A program made the translations under genes and the position numbers. From NCBI GenBank assembly GCA_019233695.1, contig JAFAME010000330.1, forward strand, positions 1 to 52,887: a DNA stretch of 52,887 nucleotides, written 5' to 3'. Shown piece by piece: positions 8,533 through 16,716 of this stretch; position 1 is the stretch's first letter; each line of letters starts with the position of its first letter. The stretch is from Methylobacteriaceae bacterium (GTDB taxonomy: Bacteria; Pseudomonadota; Alphaproteobacteria; Rhizobiales; Beijerinckiaceae). Below the pieces are notes generated by a model, which had not been told where the DNA came from, made no database searches, and worked only from the letters and a program-made list of their open reading frames with translations.

Positions 8533-8538
8533 GTTATC

Positions 8539-9567
8539 CTACGCCGCCCCGAGCCGCAAAAGATCGTGGATGTGGACGATGCCGGTCGGGCGATTGTCCT
8601 CGTCCACCACGATGAGCACGGTCCGCTTTCCGGAATTGAGGATCTCGATCGCCTCCGCCGCCAGAACGTCCGGGGTTATGGTCACGGGTGATGTGGTCAT
8701 CACCGTCTCGACCGGGTCGGCCATGAGGTTCGGCTGCATCTGATGGCGGCGGACGTCGCCGTCCGTGATGATGCCGACGAGGCGTCCGTCCGGATCGAGG
8801 ATCCCGACGCAGCCGAAGCCTTTGCCCGACATCTCGACGATGGCCTCGCCCATCCGCGCGCCGAGGGGGGCGAGCGGAATGCGCGCGCCGCGGTGCATGA
8901 TGTCGCGCACGAAGGTAAGCCGCGCGCCGAGCGTGCCCCCCGGATGCAGCACGCGGAAATGATGGGCGGTGAAGCCCTTGGCTTCGAGCAGCGCAATGGC
9001 GAGCGCGTCGCCGAGGGCAAGCTGCATGGTCGTCGAGGTGGTGGGGGCAAGCCCGTTGGGGCAGGCCTCTTCGGCCTTCGGCAGCGTCAGGCAGATGTCC
9101 GCTTCGCGCCCGAGCGTGCTCTGCGCATTGCAGGTCATGGCGATGAGGGCGATGCGAAAGCGGCGCGAATAGGTGATGATGTCGGCAAGCTCGGCCGTCT
9201 CGCCCGACCAGGACAGGGCGAGGACGACATCATCCTTCTGGACCATGCCGAGGTCGCCATGGCTCGCCTCGCCGGGGTGGACAAAATGCGCGGGGGTTCC
9301 GGTTGAGGCAAAGGTGGCGGCGATCTTGCGCCCGACGTGGCCGGATTTGCCCATGCCGGTGACAATGACCCGGCCCGATGCCGTGGCGATCCGCGCCACG
9401 GCCTCTCTGAAGCTCGGCGCGAGCGATCCATCCTCCTGGCCGCGGTCGGACCCCTCGAAGAGCGCCAGTTCGAGTGCGGCGATGCCGTCGCGCTCGACCG
9501 CCAGCGTCCGCAGCGCCGAACGGATGGGCGAGGCCGCGGCAGGGGGCATGACGGCAAGCTTCGGCAT
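8539..9567 (-). CDS. kdsD: Arabinose-5-phosphate isomerase (KpsF/GutQ/KdsD family)
   Basis: 342 residues from the ATG at 9567, which has AGAGGGG upstream; an open extension to 9897 overlaps the divergent gene and is unlikely. The SIS domain (~60-190) contains 'TGMGKSGHVGRKIAAT', 'HPGEASHGDLG' and 'LSWSGET'. Two CBS domains follow (~215-340). The enzyme converts D-ribulose 5-phosphate to D-arabinose 5-phosphate, the first committed step to Kdo for lipopolysaccharide. A Kdo hydroxylase gene lies ~18 kb away in the same window. The divergent neighbour is the cyclase/ATPase gene, 131 bases away start to start. Confidence 0.94.
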   Translation of the reverse strand: MPKLAVMPPAAASPIRSALRTLAVERDGIAALELALFEGSDRGQEDGSLAPSFREAVARIATASGRVIVTGMGKSGHVGRKIAATFASTGTPAHFVHPGEASHGDLGMVQKDDVVLALSWSGETAELADIITYSRRFRIALIAMTCNAQSTLGREADICLTLPKAEEACPNGLAPTTSTTMQLALGDALAIALLEAKGFTAHHFRVLHPGGTLGARLTFVRDIMHRGARIPLAPLGARMGEAIVEMSGKGFGCVGILDPDGRLVGIITDGDVRRHQMQPNLMADPVETVMTTSPVTITPDVLAAEAIEILNSGKRTVLIVVDEDNRPTGIVHIHDLLRLGAA

Positions 9568-9698
9568 GGCCGCCCCTCTTACCATCCCGCGCGGGCGATT
9601 GCACCCGCGCCTGCCGGCCTTGGTTGCCAGTTGGGGTGGATTTCGACGAAAATAGCAGGCGCGATACGGTGGCGGTCGGCGGCCCCGGGAGCCGGGCG

Positions 9699-12600
9699 AT
9701 GAAGTGTCTGCGGTGCGAGGCCGAAAATCGCGAGGGCAGGCGCTTTTGCAGCGCCTGCGGCGCCGCGCTGGCGCAGCCCTGCCCGGAGTGCGGCTTCGCC
9801 AACGAGTCGGATGAACGCTTCTGCGGCGGCTGCGGCCGGGCTCTGAGGGAGCCGTCGCCCGGTCCTGCGCCCGAGCGCCAGGCAACCGAACCGTCAACGC
9901 ACGAGATTGGGGAACGCCGTCAGGTCACGGTCCTGTTCGCCGACATCTCCGGCTACACCTCGCTTACCGCGCGGCACGACCCGGAAGAAACCCACCGCAT
10001 GCTCGGCCGCTTCTTCGAAGCTGTCGACAGCACGGTCACCCGATTCGGCGGGGCGGTCGAGCGCCACATCGGCGACAACGTGATGGGAGTTTTCGGCGCC
10101 CCGCTGGCGCACGACGATGACCCGCGCCGCGCAGTGCAGGCTGCAGCCGAGATTCACCGCGTCGTTCGCGGAGTGGGCGAGGAGATCGGCATCGACCTGA
10201 AAGTCCACATTGGCATCGCCAGCGGCAAGGTGATGGCGAGCAGCACCGGCAGCAGCCTGCGCGCGGCCTATGGCGTGGTCGGCAGCCCGGTCAACCTTGC
10301 GGCGCGACTGCAGGGGCGCGCTGCCTCCGGAGAAACACTGATCTCCGACGCGGTGCGATCTGCGGTCGAGGACGTTGTGGAACTCGAGCCGATGGGCGAC
10401 GTCGCGATCAAGGGCCTCGACGTTCCGCAGCGGGTCTGGCGCGTCGTGGGCGAGCGCCGGGTGCGCACCCCCGAAGCCGCGCTGCCGCTTGTCGGCCGGC
10501 GGGCCGAAATCAAGCTCCTCACCTCGATCCTCGACGGTGCCGCGGAAGCCGACCACGGCGCCGTGGTCTACGTGCGCGGCGAGGCCGGCATCGGCAAAAC
10601 ACGGCTGACGCAATTCTTCATCGTGATGGCCCGGGAGCGGGGCTTTTCCTGTCATGCGGCACTGGTCCTCGATTTCGGCACGGGGCAGGGGCGCGACGCG
10701 ACACGCAGCCTCGTCGCGAGCCTCATCGGCTGCGCGGCGGCATCGCCGGAACCGCAGCGCAGAATGGCCGCGTTGGCGGCGGTCGAACGCGGCCATGCTG
10801 CCGTCGAGGATGTCGTGTTCCTCAACGACCTCCTCGATCTGCCGCAAAGTCCTGAGCTTCGGGTTCTCTACGACGCGATGGACAACGCCGGGCGCAATCG
10901 CGGCGGGCAGCGGGTGGTCACCGGATTGGTTCGCGCGCTGAGCACGACTGCCCCGTTGCTTCTGGTCGTCGAGGATGTCCATTGGGCGGATCCGCCGACG
11001 CTCGACCATCTCGCCGCCATCGCGGAGATCCTGGGCGAGTGCCGCGCCATTCTCGTCATGACCTCTCGCATCGACGGCGATCCGATCGATGCGGCGTGGC
11101 GGGCGCGGCTGCGCGGCGGCATCGCAACTATCGACCTTGGGCCGTTGCGGCCGGATGAGGCCGTGCAGTTCGGCGAGCGGCTGCGGATCGCCAACGATCC
11201 GTTCCTGCAGCGCTGCATCGATCGCGCCGAGGGAAATCCGCTGTTTCTCGAACAATTGCTGCGCAACACGCAGGAGGGCGCCGAGGTCGACGACGTTCCG
11301 GCATCGGTCCAGTCGCTCGTGCTGGCGCGGATGGACCGGCTCCCGCCGCGCGACAAGGCGGGGCTGCAGGCCGCGTCCGTTGCCGGGCAGCGCTTTTCGC
11401 TCGATCTTGTCCGCGCACTCCTGGCGGATCCTGCCTTCTCTCCCACCGTCCTGCTGCAACAGCAGATGGTCCGCCCGGAGGGGAGCGAATTTCTGTTCGC
11501 TCACGCGCTGGTGCGCGATGGGGTCTACTCCTCGCTCACGCATGAGCGGCGTCGCACCCTCCATCGTGCCGCGGCGGAGTTCTACGCCGAGCGCGACGCG
11601 ACGTTGCGGGCAGAGCATCTCGAACGGGCGGACGACCCGCGCGCCGCCGCGGCCTATTGCGCCGCCGCGGCCGCCGAAGCTGCCGGCTACCGCTACGACC
11701 GCGCCCTGTCGCTCGCCGCGCGCGGACGTGTCGTGGCGACGAAGCCTGCCGACCGGTTCGCGCTTGCAGCGCTGTGCGGCGACTGCCTGCGCGAGGCCGG
11801 GCGCACGCTGGAATCGCTGGAGGCGTGGCAAGCGGCCCATGCCGAGGCCGCGAATCCGCTCGAACGCTGTCAGGCTCTCATCGGCATTGCTGCGACAAAT
11901 CGCATCCTGAGCCGGCCCCAGCCGGCGTTGGCGGCCCTCGCTGAAGCTCAACCACTCGCCGAGACCGACGGCCATGCGCTCGAAGCGGCGCAGATCCACT
12001 ACTACCGCGGCAATCTGCATTTTGCGCAGGGTGAGACGGCCGCCTGCCTCGCCGAGCACAAGCAGGCGCTCGCGTATGCCGAGCAGGTCGCAAGCCCCGA
12101 GTGGCGGGCGCGCGCCTTGAGCGGCATCGGCGATGCGTTCTATTCCTTCTGTCGCATGCGCACGGCACTGAGCGCCTTCCAGGAATGCGTCGAGCTTTGC
12201 GAAGCGCACGGCTTCGGGCGCGTGGCGCTCGCCAATCGCGTCATGATCGGCCACTGCATGACCTACGTGCAGCAGGTCGGCGAGGCGGTCCGGGTGATCG
12301 AGGCGGCGCGCGATGCTGCGGTGCGGATCGGCAATCCCCATGCGGAAATGTTTGCGATGCAATCACTCGGCCTCGTCCTGACCCAGGCCGGCCAGTCGGA
12401 CGCGGCGGCGCCGCACCTTCCCGCTGCTTTGGAGCTGGCGCGAACCCTTGGGGCGAGGCGCTACGAATCGAATATTCTCATCCAGCAGGCCGAGCATGCG
12501 ATGAATGGCGGGCGCCGCGCTGAGGCGCTGCGACTGTCGCAAGAGGGCGTCGCGATAGCTCGCGAGGTGGGGCTGGGATTCACCGGGCCCTACGCGCTGG

Positions 12601-12986
12601 CGGTGCTTGCCAGGGCCAGCAAGGAGCCGGCGCTGCGCGCGCAGGCGCTCGAAGAGGGCGAAGACTTGCTCCGCAAGGGCAGCCTCGGCCACAACTACGT
12701 CTGGTTCTACCGGGTCGCCGCCGAGACCGAGATCGAGGCAGGGCGCTGGCGGGAAGCTGACCAATATGCTGAAAAGGCTCGCGCCTTCGTAGCGGCGGAA
12801 CCCTTGCCATATGTCGAGTTTGTTGCCGCGCGCGTCAAGGCGCTGTGCGCGGCGGGGCGGGGCGAGCGCGGGCATGGCCTGCGCGACGAACTCGACCGTC
12901 TTATCGCTGCGGCGCGCGAGATGAATTGCAGCGACCTTTTGCCGGCGCTCATTAGAGCCCGTGCGGCCTTCGATGGCGGGGCGTGA
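9699..12986 (+). CDS. Zinc-ribbon / class III nucleotidyl cyclase / AAA ATPase / TPR signalling protein
   Basis: 1095 residues from the ATG at 9699. Residues 1-50 hold two double-Cys zinc ribbons (C3-C6, C17-C20; C28-C31, C42-C45). A class III cyclase domain spans ~72-255: metal-binding Asp82 ('LFADIS') and Asp126 ('HIGDNVM') and the transition-state pair Asn199/Arg203 ('VNLAAR') are present. The purine-specifying Lys is Arg122 and the partner Asp/Thr is Gly192 ('AAYGVVG'), so ATP specificity is doubtful. An AAA_16/NB-ARC-like ATPase follows with Walker A 'GEAGIGKT' (294-301) and Walker B 'LLVVEDVHWAD'. The C-terminal half is a series of TPR-like helices. It resembles soluble-adenylyl-cyclase-like multidomain regulators, which are abundant in rhizobia. 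Input signal and product are unknown. Confidence 0.9.
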   Translation: MKCLRCEAENREGRRFCSACGAALAQPCPECGFANESDERFCGGCGRALREPSPGPAPERQATEPSTHEIGERRQVTVLFADISGYTSLTARHDPEETHRMLGRFFEAVDSTVTRFGGAVERHIGDNVMGVFGAPLAHDDDPRRAVQAAAEIHRVVRGVGEEIGIDLKVHIGIASGKVMASSTGSSLRAAYGVVGSPVNLAARLQGRAASGETLISDAVRSAVEDVVELEPMGDVAIKGLDVPQRVWRVVGERRVRTPEAALPLVGRRAEIKLLTSILDGAAEADHGAVVYVRGEAGIGKTRLTQFFIVMARERGFSCHAALVLDFGTGQGRDATRSLVASLIGCAAASPEPQRRMAALAAVERGHAAVEDVVFLNDLLDLPQSPELRVLYDAMDNAGRNRGGQRVVTGLVRALSTTAPLLLVVEDVHWADPPTLDHLAAIAEILGECRAILVMTSRIDGDPIDAAWRARLRGGIATIDLGPLRPDEAVQFGERLRIANDPFLQRCIDRAEGNPLFLEQLLRNTQEGAEVDDVPASVQSLVLARMDRLPPRDKAGLQAASVAGQRFSLDLVRALLADPAFSPTVLLQQQMVRPEGSEFLFAHALVRDGVYSSLTHERRRTLHRAAAEFYAERDATLRAEHLERADDPRAAAAYCAAAAAEAAGYRYDRALSLAARGRVVATKPADRFALAALCGDCLREAGRTLESLEAWQAAHAEAANPLERCQALIGIAATNRILSRPQPALAALAEAQPLAETDGHALEAAQIHYYRGNLHFAQGETAACLAEHKQALAYAEQVASPEWRARALSGIGDAFYSFCRMRTALSAFQECVELCEAHGFGRVALANRVMIGHCMTYVQQVGEAVRVIEAARDAAVRIGNPHAEMFAMQSLGLVLTQAGQSDAAAPHLPAALELARTLGARRYESNILIQQAEHAMNGGRRAEALRLSQEGVAIAREVGLGFTGPYALAVLARASKEPALRAQALEEGEDLLRKGSLGHNYVWFYRVAAETEIEAGRWREADQYAEKARAFVAAEPLPYVEFVAARVKALCAAGRGERGHGLRDELDRLIAAAREMNCSDLLPALIRARAAFDGGA

Positions 12987-13163
12987 GTCCCGCTCCGCGC
13001 GGCTGCGGCGGCTCACGCGGCTGTGTTCGATTGTGATCTTGCGCCGGCCCGATCGGCCTCGAAGCCGCTGCAACATTTCGCTAGCCTGCATCGAAGCGGC
13101 CGTCGGCTGCAGTGCGTGACCGAGACGGCCGTCATCCATCTGCGATGCCGACGGAGGCGGAAC

Positions 13164-13619
13164 ATGCTCGCACTCATGGTCAACAACAGGCGCTATGAGC
13201 TCGATATCGAGCCGGAGACGCCGCTTCTCTGGGCCCTGCGCGACGAGATCGGACTGACGGGGACGAAGTTCGGCTGCGGCATCGCGCAGTGCGGCGCCTG
13301 CACCGTTCACGTCGACGGCGTTGCGACGCGGTCCTGTCAGCTTCCGGTCGCGGAGGCGGCCGGCAAGAAGATCACCACCATCGAGGGCCTTGCCGGCGAT
13401 ACGCTGCATGCCGTCCAGCAGGCGTGGATCGCCGAGGATGTGCCGCAATGCGGCTATTGCCAGTCGGGACAGGTCATGGCCGCGGCGGCCCTGCTCGCCG
13501 CCAATCCCAAGCCGACCGACGCCGACATCGATGCCGAGATCACCAACATCTGCCGGTGCGGCACCTATCCGCGCATCCGCGCCGCCATCCATCGCGCCGC
13601 CGCGATGGCGAGCCGCTGA
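13164..13619 (+). CDS. iorA: Isoquinoline 1-oxidoreductase-type small subunit, two [2Fe-2S] clusters
   Basis: 151 residues from the ATG at 13164, preceded by a good GGAGG site; the frame is open further upstream but without family similarity. The N-terminal plant-ferredoxin cluster uses Cys38, 43, 46 and 58 ('[14 protein letters not shown]'), and the C-terminal helical cluster uses Cys96, 99, 130 and 132 ('QCGYCQSGQ', '[10 protein letters not shown]'). It passes electrons from the molybdenum subunit encoded 13 bases downstream. The gene pair corresponds to aldehyde dehydrogenase or isoquinoline oxidoreductase systems of the xanthine oxidase family. Confidence 0.93.
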   Translation: MLALMVNNRRYELDIEPETPLLWALRDEIGLTGTKFGCGIAQCGACTVHVDGVATRSCQLPVAEAAGKKITTIEGLAGDTLHAVQQAWIAEDVPQCGYCQSGQVMAAAALLAANPKPTDADIDAEITNICRCGTYPRIRAAIHRAAAMASR

Positions 13620-13632
13620 GAGGAGGATCGCC

Positions 13633-15807
13633 ATGAACGCGCCCCTGCTTTCCCGCCGCAGCTTCATCGTCGCCGGCCTGTCGGCCGCCGGCGGCCTCGC
13701 CGTCGGCTTTGCGCTCGACGGCACCGCCCAGGCCCTGCCGATCGCGGCGCAGCCCTGGACGCCGGAGGGCAAGCCCGCCGGCGAGATCAATGCCTGGATC
13801 CTCATCGAGCCCGACGACACGATTGTCATCCGCGTCGCCAAATCCGAGATGGGCGAGGGCATCTTTACCGCCCTGCCGATGATCGTCGCCGAGGAGCTCG
13901 AGTGCGACTGGTCGAAGGTGCGGCCCGAATACGCCTCGCCCAACCGCAACGTGGTCGAGCACGGCGTCTATCAGCAGATGGGTACCGGCGGCAGCCGCTC
14001 GGTGCGCGGATCGCGCGAATTCCTGCAACAGGCGGGCGCTTCGGCCCGTGCGCGCCTGATCGAGGCGGCGGCAAGACGCTGGAACGTGCCGGCTTCCGAG
14101 TGCATGGCCCGCGCCAGCAAGGTGCTGCACGAGGCAAGCGGCCGCTCGGCGACGTACGGCGCCCTCGCCGCCGAGGCCGCTGCCGTGAAACTCGGCGCAG
14201 AGCCGGCCATCAAGTCGCCTGACCAGTATAAGCTCATCGGGAGGCCCACCGCGCGGCTCGACACACCCGTCAAGGTGACCGGGGAGGCGAAGTTCGGCAT
14301 CGATACGCGCGTTCCGGACATGGTCTACGCGGCTGTTGCAGCCTGCCCCGTCTTCGGCGGCAAGCTCAAGACGTTCGAGGAGGCGCCAATCAGGGGCCGG
14401 CGCGGCTTCGTCGGCGTCGTGCCGCTCGACGGCGCCGTGGCCGTCGTCTTCGACCGTTTCTGGCGGGCGAAGGAGGCGTTGAAGGCGCTGCCCGTCGAGT
14501 GGGATATAGGCGAGGCGGCAAAGACCGACAGCGCGCAGTTCTGCGCCCTCTATCGCGAAGCGCTCGACGGCCCCGCGGCGACCGCCCGCAACGACGGCGA
14601 TGCCGACAAGGCGATGGGCAGCGCGACCAAGATCGTCGAAGCCCTGTACGAGGTGCCGCATCTGGCCCATGCGCCGATGGAGCCGCTCAACTGCACCGCG
14701 CACTGGACTGCCGACCGCGTCGATGTGTGGATGGGCACGCAGGCGCCTGACCGGGCGCTGGCGCTGGCGGCCGAAGCCGGCGGGGTGAAGCCGGAAAACG
14801 TCTTCGTCCACAACTGCTTCCTGGGCGGCGGCTTTGGCCGGCGCGCCGTCAACGACGAGCTGAAACAGGCCGTCCTCGTCAGCAAGGCCGTTGGCAAGCC
14901 GGTCAAGCTCGTCTGGACTCGCGAGGAGGACATCCGTCACGATCGCTACCGCCCGCAGGCAGCACTGCGCTTCAAGGCGGGGCTCGGCGCAGATGGCATG
15001 CCGGTCGCGCTGAACCTCCGCACGGCGGTAGGCTCCCTCCTGCGCTCGCTCGGCATGGGCAAGGTCGAGAACGGCATCGAGCCTTCTGCGGTCGAGGGCC
15101 TCGCCAACACCCAATACCGGTCGCCGAACATCAAGGTCGATTGCGTGCTCAAGAACACGCACGTCCCGGTGATGTTCTGGCGCTCGGTCGGCAGCTCGCA
15201 GAACGCCTTCGCGGTCGAGAGCTTCATCGACGAGCTTGCCCACGCCGCCGGAAAGGATCCCTACCTCTATCGCCGTGCCCTATTGTCGGACAGGCCCGAC
15301 TTCGTCAACGTGCTCGACACGCTGGCAACCAAGGGCGACTGGGGCAAGCCGATGCCGGCAGGCAGCGGCCGCGGCATCGCCATCCACGAGGCCTTCGGGA
15401 CGATCGTGGGCGAGATCGCAGAGGTCGCGGTCAGCAAGACCGGAGAGGTGCGCGTCGAGCGCATCGTGGCTGCCATCGACTGCGGTCACGTCGTCAATCC
15501 GACGACGGTTGCCATGCAGGTTGAGAGCGCCGTGATCTACGGCCTCACCGCCGCGCTCTATGGCGAGATCACCATCAAGGACGGCCGCGTCGAGCAGGGC
15601 AATTTCGACGACTATCCGATGGTCCGCATGGCCGACGCCCCGCATATCGAGACGCATCTTGCGCTCTCGGGCGGCAAGAAGTGGGGCGGCATCGGAGAAC
15701 CCGGAACACCCCCCGTCGCGCCCGCCGTCACCAATGCGATCTTCGCGGCGACCGGGCGGCGCATCCGCAGCCTGCCGATCAAGAACGAAAACCTGAGCGG
15801 AGCGTAG
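13633..15807 (+). CDS. iorB: Isoquinoline 1-oxidoreductase-type molybdopterin large subunit, Tat-exported
   Basis: 724 residues from the ATG at 13633 with AGGAGG just upstream. A twin-arginine signal ('LSRRSFIVAGLSAAGG', Arg8-Arg9) precedes two molybdopterin-binding repeats typical of the IorB/periplasmic aldehyde oxidase branch ('GGSRSVRGS', 'NCFLGGGFGRRAVNDE', 'FWRSVGSSQNAF', and C-terminal 'GGKKWGGIGEPGTPPVAPA' with the presumed catalytic Glu). The complex hydroxylates aldehydes or N-heterocycles; substrate unknown. No cytochrome subunit, FAD subunit or XdhC-type maturation gene lies next to it, so electron transfer partner and cofactor insertion proteins must be encoded elsewhere. Confidence 0.93.
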   Translation: MNAPLLSRRSFIVAGLSAAGGLAVGFALDGTAQALPIAAQPWTPEGKPAGEINAWILIEPDDTIVIRVAKSEMGEGIFTALPMIVAEELECDWSKVRPEYASPNRNVVEHGVYQQMGTGGSRSVRGSREFLQQAGASARARLIEAAARRWNVPASECMARASKVLHEASGRSATYGALAAEAAAVKLGAEPAIKSPDQYKLIGRPTARLDTPVKVTGEAKFGIDTRVPDMVYAAVAACPVFGGKLKTFEEAPIRGRRGFVGVVPLDGAVAVVFDRFWRAKEALKALPVEWDIGEAAKTDSAQFCALYREALDGPAATARNDGDADKAMGSATKIVEALYEVPHLAHAPMEPLNCTAHWTADRVDVWMGTQAPDRALALAAEAGGVKPENVFVHNCFLGGGFGRRAVNDELKQAVLVSKAVGKPVKLVWTREEDIRHDRYRPQAALRFKAGLGADGMPVALNLRTAVGSLLRSLGMGKVENGIEPSAVEGLANTQYRSPNIKVDCVLKNTHVPVMFWRSVGSSQNAFAVESFIDELAHAAGKDPYLYRRALLSDRPDFVNVLDTLATKGDWGKPMPAGSGRGIAIHEAFGTIVGEIAEVAVSKTGEVRVERIVAAIDCGHVVNPTTVAMQVESAVIYGLTAALYGEITIKDGRVEQGNFDDYPMVRMADAPHIETHLALSGGKKWGGIGEPGTPPVAPAVTNAIFAATGRRIRSLPIKNENLSGA

Positions 15808-15869
15808 AATTCGGACGACGGACGGCACAGGACCGCCGACGGGTGTTGTTCTCCGTCTTCCGTCCTCTG

Positions 15870-16598
15870 CTATTCGTCGAGCTCCTCGTAGTGCCGGAAG
15901 ATCCCTTGCGTGTTGAAGGGGATGCGACGGTCCGAGGCGAGATAGGCGGCGATCCGCGGCCGGGCGGCCACGCGATCATGGAGTTCGACGAGCCGCGGAC
16001 GGCTGTCGAGGAGCCGCGCTGCCGCCTTCGGAAAGGCATAGCGCAAGCCGGCGACGAATTGGAACAGCGAGAGGTCGGCATAGGTGCAGCGCCCGCCGAC
16101 AAGATGGCCCGGCCCCCTCGGATTGCGGGCGAGCACCTGATCGAAATAGCCGAGGAATTTCGGCAGCCGCCGGGCCCTCAGATCCTCGGCGCGTCGTCGC
16201 GCCTCCTTCTTCTGGTCTTCGTAGTAGAGGGAGCTTGCGATCGGATGATGGCAGTCGTGGACCTCGACGACAGCGTCGGCAATCGTCAGCTGGAGCTGGT
16301 TCGTCCAGAGCCGGCCCGCCTCGTCGCGCGGCGCCAAGCCATGCCGCCGGCCGAGAAAGAGGAGGATGTTTGCGGTCTGCGCAATGACGAGGTCTCCCGC
16401 CTTCAGGAAGGGCGGCGCGAAAGGCGGAGTGACGAGCCGGTCGTCCTCGAGGTGGCGGACGAGCTCTTGCTCGCCCTCATCCTCGCCGGCAAGGCCACGT
16501 GCCACATCGGCGTATTCTGCGCCCGCCTCTTCGAGCGCCAACCGCACGAACTCGCCGCGCCCCTGGATGGTAGGCCAGTAGTAAAGCTCGTATCGCAT
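15870..16598 (-). CDS. Glutathione S-transferase family protein
   Basis: 242 residues from the ATG at 16598 (GAGGA upstream). The N-terminal thioredoxin-like domain begins 'YELYYWPTIQGRGEFVRLAL' with Tyr residues at the glutathione-activating position and continues to the cis-Pro region 'TPPFAPPFL' and 'IAQTANILLFLG'. The C-terminal helical domain (~90-220) has 'YADLSLFQFVAGL', the usual N-capping box region. Likely glutathione-dependent detoxification or a non-catalytic relative. It is convergent with iorB across 62 bases and sits ~120 bases downstream of prpE on the same strand. Confidence 0.9.
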   Translation of the reverse strand: MRYELYYWPTIQGRGEFVRLALEEAGAEYADVARGLAGEDEGEQELVRHLEDDRLVTPPFAPPFLKAGDLVIAQTANILLFLGRRHGLAPRDEAGRLWTNQLQLTIADAVVEVHDCHHPIASSLYYEDQKKEARRRAEDLRARRLPKFLGYFDQVLARNPRGPGHLVGGRCTYADLSLFQFVAGLRYAFPKAAARLLDSRPRLVELHDRVAARPRIAAYLASDRRIPFNTQGIFRHYEELDE

Positions 16599-16716
16599 GT
16601 TTGCATCCTCGCCGCCCGGCTGCCGCAAGCCACAACTAAAGCGCGCTTCCTCGGGTGCAAACAGGCCGGCCTTTCCGGTCGACGGCGAGGGGATGGCCGC
16701 ACCCAAGCGGCCGGTG

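Noticed and set aside
9894-12362. An 822-residue minus-strand frame opposite the cyclase/ATPase gene
   Set aside because: No motif, signal peptide or ribosome site, and rich in Arg/His/Gly as expected from reverse reading of GC-rich codons.
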